This document shows positions 1 to 6,700 of a DNA stretch of 15,106 bases, piece after piece. The stretch is from NCBI GenBank assembly GCA_028565635.1, contig JAOXYB010029122.1:1-15106 (forward strand), given 5' to 3'. A program made the position numbers and the translations under genes. Each line of letters starts with the position of its first letter. The stretch's first letter is position 1. Under the pieces are notes generated by a model. The model did not search any database. It was not told where the DNA came from and was given only the letters and a program-made list of their open reading frames with translations. This stretch comes from Phoronis ovalis. Taxonomy: Eukaryota; Phoronida; Phoronidae.

Positions 1-229
1 TATATATAAAGTGGATACTAAAGTTACCCCAGTAGTCCTTGATGCCCTAGGTGCAACAACACCGATGCACCAACAGTTGCTCAATGAAATACCGGGACAA
101 CACGATCGACAGCACTACCAAACAGAAGAGCGCATAAAATTAATTGAAAAGATACCAAAAAGTAAATTTCACCGTTTAGTGCCATACTATTCTCATACGT
201 GTAGGTCATCAAAAAATACCTCTTTGTAA
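1..229 (+). mobile_element. Non-LTR retrotransposon remnant, C-terminal end of reverse transcriptase ORF
   Basis: An open frame runs in from the window edge and stops at 227-229. Near its start it carries a stretch of the form K-V-T-P-V-V-L-D-A-L-G-A. About 15 residues later comes E-I-P-G, then Y-Q. From memory of the family, non-LTR retrotransposon ORF2 proteins in many invertebrates end with a similar pattern (basic residue, V-x-P-V/I-V/I, two residues, A-L-G, then I-P-G and Q-K before the last helix). The expected final stretch has decayed and the frame stops early, so this is a dead fragment. The simple repeat and purine-rich tail downstream fit the 3' end of such an element. The assignment rests on motif resemblance only. 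Confidence 0.5.
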
Positions 230-480
230 TCTGAACTATTTTACAAATTTGTTCTTTGACCTCCAAACGACCTGTTGACCCCAAAATGCCCATCCAAGTA
301 CCATGCCCTAAATCTAATCGTCTCCCAAAAGGACATCAAACCACCTCTTTGTAACTCGATACCATTATTTTGAAACATTTTGAGCAATTTCAATTCAGAA
401 ATCTGACCTTTAACCTCCAAATGACATTTTGACATCAAGGTCAAGAATTGCCCGCAATAGGGATGTCCCTAATTCTAGCC
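216..480. repeat. Two-unit diverged tandem repeat, 3' region of the retroelement
   Basis: Two diverged copies of a unit of about 125-155 bp lie in tandem. The phrase ACCTCTTTGTAA occurs at 218 and again at 343. A second shared phrase, ACCTCCAAA-YGAC followed by TTGAC, occurs near 260 and near 414. The larger offset of the second pair implies an indel of about 30 bp between copies. Repeated TGACCT words are common in 3' non-coding parts of invertebrate interspersed elements. I read this as the 3' UTR of the element whose coding remnant lies just upstream. Confidence 0.5.
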
Positions 481-511
481 GTCTTCAAGATATAGCTTGT
501 TGAATGTTGGT

Positions 512-556
512 TAAGAAAGAAGAAGAAAGAAGAAGAAAGAAGAAGAAAGAAAGAAA
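512..556. repeat. Purine microsatellite, 10-bp unit AGAAGAAAGA
   Basis: At least three exact 10-bp units (AGAAGAAAGA) occupy 521-550, with partial units on either side. The position directly after the diverged repeat is consistent with a simple-repeat tail terminating a non-LTR retrotransposon. Confidence 0.85.
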
Positions 557-697
557 CGTTTCAAAACCAATAGGCCTTGAAAAACAGACTGGTCTGACTA
601 AAATCACGTGACCGTAACCAATTTCTCAATCGTCTCAGTATTCGCTGCATTGTATAATTTAGTCCCTTTTTGTAGTTCACCATTCAGACACCTTATG
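557..697. other. Gap between retroelement tail and calmodulin-like stop codon
   Basis: No coding signal seen. On the minus strand this would be the 3' UTR of the calmodulin-like gene. I see no clear AATAAA on the minus strand (TTTATT on the plus strand) here, so the 3' end of that transcript is undefined. Confidence 0.5.
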
Positions 698-732
698 TCA
701 TTGTCGTTTGGCACAAAGCATTTTCGCAAATT
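698..732 (-). CDS. Calmodulin-like gene, terminal coding exon
   Basis: A good acceptor (pyrimidine-rich tract ending TTTTGTAG) precedes AA TTT GCG. With the G left from the previous exon this gives E-F-A-K-M-L-C-A-K-R-Q and a TGA at 700-698. The Glu is position 12 of the fourth EF loop, and the short hydrophobic-basic tail matches where calmodulin ends. It is only 35 bp, but phase, acceptor and residue pattern all agree. Confidence 0.75.
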
Positions 733-3700
733 CTACAAAATAGAAAATTGTTTTAAATATTAAAATTAAAATATTAAATTAATATGCAGTGTACCTTAAA
801 CATTGAAATAAAGTTGTTAAATGTATACCAAAAAGAATCAGAGGTGTAATCCTCATTTTCGTGACCGAAATGTCGTGCGTTACAATTTTGCTTATAATTC
901 CGCGAATTGTATCTCAGAGGGCTCTTAAACATGATTTGTTTATACATATATGTGCGTCTAGGGAATTCCAGAAAAGGAATTAAACATATAGACCATTCTT
1001 ATGCATGTCTGTTCCAGTTGCATCTACATAAAAACTGTTTCATGACTGTAGATCCGGAATATAAATCCGTATCTCTATATGTGGCCGCTACGACCAGGGC
1101 TTTGAAATCGAGCACGAGCTCAGAACAGTAAATACTCTACGTTAACAATTTGTTCCTAAGCCTATTTGTTACTTTTATTATTATCTTTTCAAATACATAA
1201 AAATAGCGAATAAATCAAAAATAGGATATGATTTAAGCGGGATTTAAGTCCTTTTCTGATTGAAACTGTTTAATACTAGCTAGGATATATAAAACTCTTA
1301 GAGTTTTATATATCCTAGATACTAGCGATGTTCCATAGGTTTATCATATTATACGGGGGCCTGTCTACCACAAAAAATAACTGACATTTCAAGCGATTAC
1401 AGTTTGAATGTTTTCAGCGACTCGATCCAAAGGTGCACTTGTAGTTTAACAGACTTAAAGAAATCATTAGATCACTCACCGTTATAGTCTATTTTTCCAT
1501 CGCTATCAGTGTCCGCGTCATGAAACATGTTGTCAATTTCCTTTTCTGTCATGGAGTCCCCCAAGCGGCCTACTATAAAACGAAGTTCTTTTTCATCTAT
1601 ATATCCATTTCCATCTCGATCAAATACTCGGAAGGCAGCTTTCATTTCCTGTTCTTCTGCGTCGAGGTCTTTTATACGGCCTTTCATGGCTTTAAGGAAT
1701 TCTGGGTAGTCAACATATCCGTTCCCTGTAATTTTAGAACTTCGATAAATTCCATAGAGTTAAATTATGCCCAAATAGGAGTAGTAGCAAAAATTCTGAA
1801 AAGACAGAAGAGCATACTTCAGTATAAACATCATTTCGGCTGGTAGTTTGGTTGTGGTTGTGGCGCCTGTACGCTTCCGTAGTCTCTGGAACCAACCTAA
1901 ACAAAATAAAATCTACAAAATGTATATACTATTATATATCATTATATAAACAGCACCCTGTCTAATTGCAATTTCCCATGTTGCCATAGAGAGGCATGTA
2001 TTAAACAAGTTTATTTTATGTATAAAATTGTATTAATCATGCGGCAAAACAAACAAGTTGACAAATATTTTTTTTCTGAACATTATAGAATTTTGAGAAT
2101 GTAAATGTAAATATTAATAAATAAATAAAATGAATTTGATAAGAAACACTGATATTTTTCAATACATTGAATCCTAAAAGTCTCACATTTCCTCACAATA
2201 GCCGGTCCCTGGCCTGATGGACAAGACTTGAAAAGTATAACTAGGGTCTTTCTTAATCCGGATTGTTAAGGTGCGTCATTTCTGACATTTCATCATCAGT
2301 CTTCATGCAAATACATGCATCTTTTCGGGAATTCATAATTATATAGTTGTTCAAAGTACAATAATTCCTCTTTATTCTTCTCCCCTCAAAAATAGATTTT
2401 AAACATATAATAGGCACATTTCACTTAATTAGTTATAATATGCAAAAAGAATTAAAGCAAGACTATATCCCCCACTATCCCACAGGGAACAAACAATGTT
2501 TTGCTATTTTTAGAAATTGTTTACGTCATTAACATTGACCTTTCTATAACACCGGATAATAAAGGACATATGTTGTGTTTGGTCCGTTATGAACTATAAA
2601 GAGTCTGACGCATAGAAATATTGTGTAATCTATTTCGCGCTTTCTTTTGCTACAGTCTATACTCTTATAAGTTTAAAGTATCAATTAAATCCCGTACCAG
2701 TATCCTATACACACTGTTTATACAGGTCGGTTTACTTTTTAAAGTTTGTTTCCAGTTTGTTTCCAGTTTGTTTCTCCGGTAGAAGGGCATGTCAGGTTGG
2801 TACGCTGCCTTCAGATTACTTGATGTCAGCACTCGAATTGTAACGAATATCGCTGCAGACTCACGCGGTCCTTCTAATAATTTAGCTCTTCAGTGTGCTT
2901 TAGAAGCGAGCCTAAATGACGGCCGGTATGGATTACAAAATACAAGAAAATTTCAGAGGCAGTGCATCGATGAGATTCATATAGAGCTCGACAAACAATT
3001 AGATCCACATGAATTTATTGAGCTAGACAGAATCATATTACAGGAAAATGAAGCGAAAGGTTAGTTCTGTTCCAGTGGCAATCGTAAATTACTGTATGGT
3101 TACACATCCTAAAATAACTAAATTGTTCCCATCACATAAAGTACAGGTCACAAGACATGTACCCCGCCTGTATCCCGGATTCATACCTGACAGAAAGACA
3201 AGTGTCAACACAATTAGCTAACAACAAACTAGTACGCTATCGCTGTTGTAATTAAAAATGAAGGTAAAACAGAAAAAGCGGCAGTACATTTTACAAGCAT
3301 GTTTTACTATTACTTCCAGGTATTTTTGAGCCAACGAATGATCGAACCCCGTACATTCCACTGACTGACAAATACGTATATCACCCTGGAGAAAGAGTTC
3401 AAGGCATAGTGACAACGACGCTCAGTCCAGACGTTTCCAAGTCAATCACTAATATAGAACTTTATTTCCGTTGTGAGTACCGTATAAAAATCTCTGTAAA
3501 TATCAGTAAAGATATATCGTCTTCCTCTGCAAACCTTGGCGTTCCTATTAAAACTTTCTGACCAGTCCTTTGATTTGATAAGGATTTGAGTAGATTTGCC
3601 CAGAGACGATTTTAGGTTGAGGATTCGATTTTAGGTTGAGGATTCGATTTTTATGAAATTTGCAATATTCTTTGCTATTTTTTAATTTTTGGCATCTAAT

Positions 3701-6700
3701 TTTACAATTTAAACAAGTTGTTTATTAGTTTCATAGATGGTTGAGCCACCTCGCTCCCCCTCCAAACTGCTACTTCTGCAAGAGAGTATTAAAAACATCC
3801 TTGGTCTGGCTAGTAACATCATGTTATGTACGATTTTTTTTTAGCTGTCTTTTGAGACAGGATGGGCCTTGTGTTTCACAATTTGTAGATAATGTTAATA
3901 ACATATGTTTAATTTGAAGGTGAAGTATACCACAGTTGCACAGGCCGAGTTGATAAAGAAACGCTACCCAGGGAAGTGGAAACGAAAGAAATTCTGCTAA
4001 GTGAAAAAATACCCTTTTTCTTGTTGGGTTCAAGTACAAAATGTGGAGAAAAAGAAGGAGCATCCCTTTCAGGACTTGCTGAAGGCGATAACATGTATGT
4101 TGTCTTGTATTCATTTTATAACTCCACACCCAAGAATATTTATATTTATTGCTTATGTTAATTCTATTTCTTCATCATCTGATTAATTTAAAATGACTGT
4201 TGTGAATTTATTAATTGTTTTTGTAGCAGCAATTCCTATCCACATTACATCAAAACTACAAATAAAGAATATTGCCAAACTTTAAAATGTCACATACTGT
4301 CGTATTTGGTAAATTTCTCCATATGACTTAAGTTACAGTATTTAGCTAGCTATAATATAATCAGGGCGTAATTCCATTATATTTTATTACAATATCACTC
4401 TCTCATACATTCCTTCCTTTTTTTCATACCATGTAATATATTTTCTACATATACCCATACATAAATAACAGGGTGAAACATAGAGAAGGTTTCTATATGA
4501 ACCCCCCCCCCTGTACACAAGATACATAGTGGATATTTAGCTAACATCTTGCAACTATTGGTAGGTTACAATTTGAATACCTTTTACCTGAAGACATTCT
4601 TGGAACAGTTGTGTATGAACAAACTGCAACAAGTGGACGTTATGCAGCAGTGATATTTTGTTTCCAGGTTAATTTAAACTTAAATAATGCTACAAGTAAG
4701 TAAGCTTGACATTGCTGGTTAACACATTTTACTCAAGGCGTTATTTTTGTATCCTGAAACTGTAAAGCAAGTTTGGTAAACTTTGGTAAATTTCAAATTT
4801 ATCCAAATATAACAAAATTAAAATAAACGCATATTACCCATGCAAATAAACAATAATGGTCTATGTAAACTTAAATAAGAACTTAAACGAATCAGATGTT
4901 AATTACGATTATTCCTACGTATTCCCTGTCTGTAGGTTGTCGGCTTATGTTCGATATACATTTTATTCAGCATATGATAATTCCTTTTTAGGTATCACCG
5001 AGAGAAAACTAGTTGCTGTTCAACGCCAGTTATTTCCCCCGGCTACTTCACCAACTGCTGTAAACGCACCAATTGAAGTTGAAGTATTTAAACGAACGCG
5101 TTCATGTAAAGGAGGTATATTGAGCGTTGATATCAAACTTCAATCAGGGAAGTTTATCACTGAAGGAGAAGACGCTATTCTGAGTTTTTATATAGAAAAT
5201 AAGACGAACAAAAAACTGCGTAAAATCAAATGCCAGCTATTTCAAGTTGCTGAATTTCATATTTCTAATGGAAAGCTTCAAGCAAGTGATAGATTTGAGC
5301 AGCAAATCTGTAAATGCAACGTGAGTCCAAATATTAAACCTGGTGTTTGTGTGACGATTCAGGGTATATCATTGCCCATACCACTGGGCATAGAACCATC
5401 TCTTCCTGATGATTCTCGGTGGAATAAGTATGTCAAGTTATCCTATTACATTCTAGTCGAATTTTTTACTAGTCGTACACGTTCTTGTGAAATGTCGGGG
5501 AAAATTGAAAATGTCCTGATTTGTTCTCGTGTTCCTGGTGCTAGTCCAACGAGAAACACAGTTTCTCACTGTACTGAAAATGTCGAAGTCGTGATTGGAA
5601 AAAAAGATATGTTGTTAAGTGCCAAGCAACTTGTGGTAGATGCCGCCTTCAAACTAGGATCAAGTGACGCCTCAGAGTCCGAATACTTGGATCGCGATCC
5701 TCGGGAACCTACTTACTGACAGAGATCTGATGCGCGCTACTTTCTTAATATATAACGTTCTAAGAACAACAGATTTGTACGAAAAAAATCTTTCACATGT
5801 TGTAAAATATATTTTGCATTAAATGATTATATTTCCGTTCACACTGACGTGTTGTTCGTGATGCTCACCTTTGTTACCATAACTACTATAATGATGAAAT
5901 TGTTATAAAATTGTAAATACTAATAAATGTATATATTAAAATAATTCGTATTCACCGTCACTGTCGATTTCCTTTACTAACTGGTCTAGCTCGGGGTCCG
6001 TGGGATTCTGTCCCATAGCACGTAACACATGACCCATCTCTTCTGTTGATATTTGGCCATCGTTATTTTCATCAAATAGTTCAAATAAGTCCCGAATTTC
6101 TGAAGCAAAACAGATAGAATTAACTAATAACACGTGATGGCAAGGTCCCTTCTGTACTACACTATTGCTCTCCTCAAGCAAATGTTTATTCTTTTTCCAT
6201 TTACTATAGGTTAACATCTTCAGTTTAAAACATTATTTAATACTAATTTTCTGAAGAATAAACCGCAAAGGGGAGGTAAACTGAATAACGTGCATCATTT
6301 TCCTTAACGCTTGTGTCATGGAAGCCTAACGCACAAAAGTGCCAACTTTTTCAATACCTTGACAGTGACTTTAGAAGATTCACAATTTTTTCCACAATTA
6401 CAAACTTTAAGATAATTTAATTAAGCTGAAGCCCGCAACATCGAACAACAAGTTACAAGCGCACAATCTGAAAAAATTGAAAAAAGATACTAAAAGAGGG
6501 TCAGAGTTTTATATATTCTGTATAAAAAAGTGTTCAGATTTAGCCAAGCATTAAAAGATATCAAGTGGTCATTTTGAGGTAAAATAAGTCCCAAAAACAA
6601 TGAATTATTAACATTGATGGAAAGTTCAAAAATGACTTTTGAAAGGTCATTTCGAAGTCTTGTAAAGGTCATAAAAGTCATTAGTTATATAGTTACCTTT

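Noticed and set aside
907-1131. 74-codon plus-strand frame
   Set aside because: No domain pattern, no supporting splice structure, and it lies in the calmodulin-like intron.
1280-1299. Alternative terminal exon of the calmodulin-like gene inside the palindrome (E-F-Y-I-S-stop)
   Set aside because: The CTTAG acceptor lacks a pyrimidine tract, and the residues do not resemble a calmodulin end. The acceptor at 733 is far better.
2280-2310. CTGATGA on the minus strand as a hammerhead ribozyme core
   Set aside because: No matching GAAA core plus stem arrangement or cleavage triplet nearby.
4856-4935. Upstream ATG and 27 codons of the frame that contains arrestin exon 5
   Set aside because: A good acceptor at 4934-4935 gives an in-phase join to exon 4, and the codons before it are AT-rich and unlike an arrestin strand.
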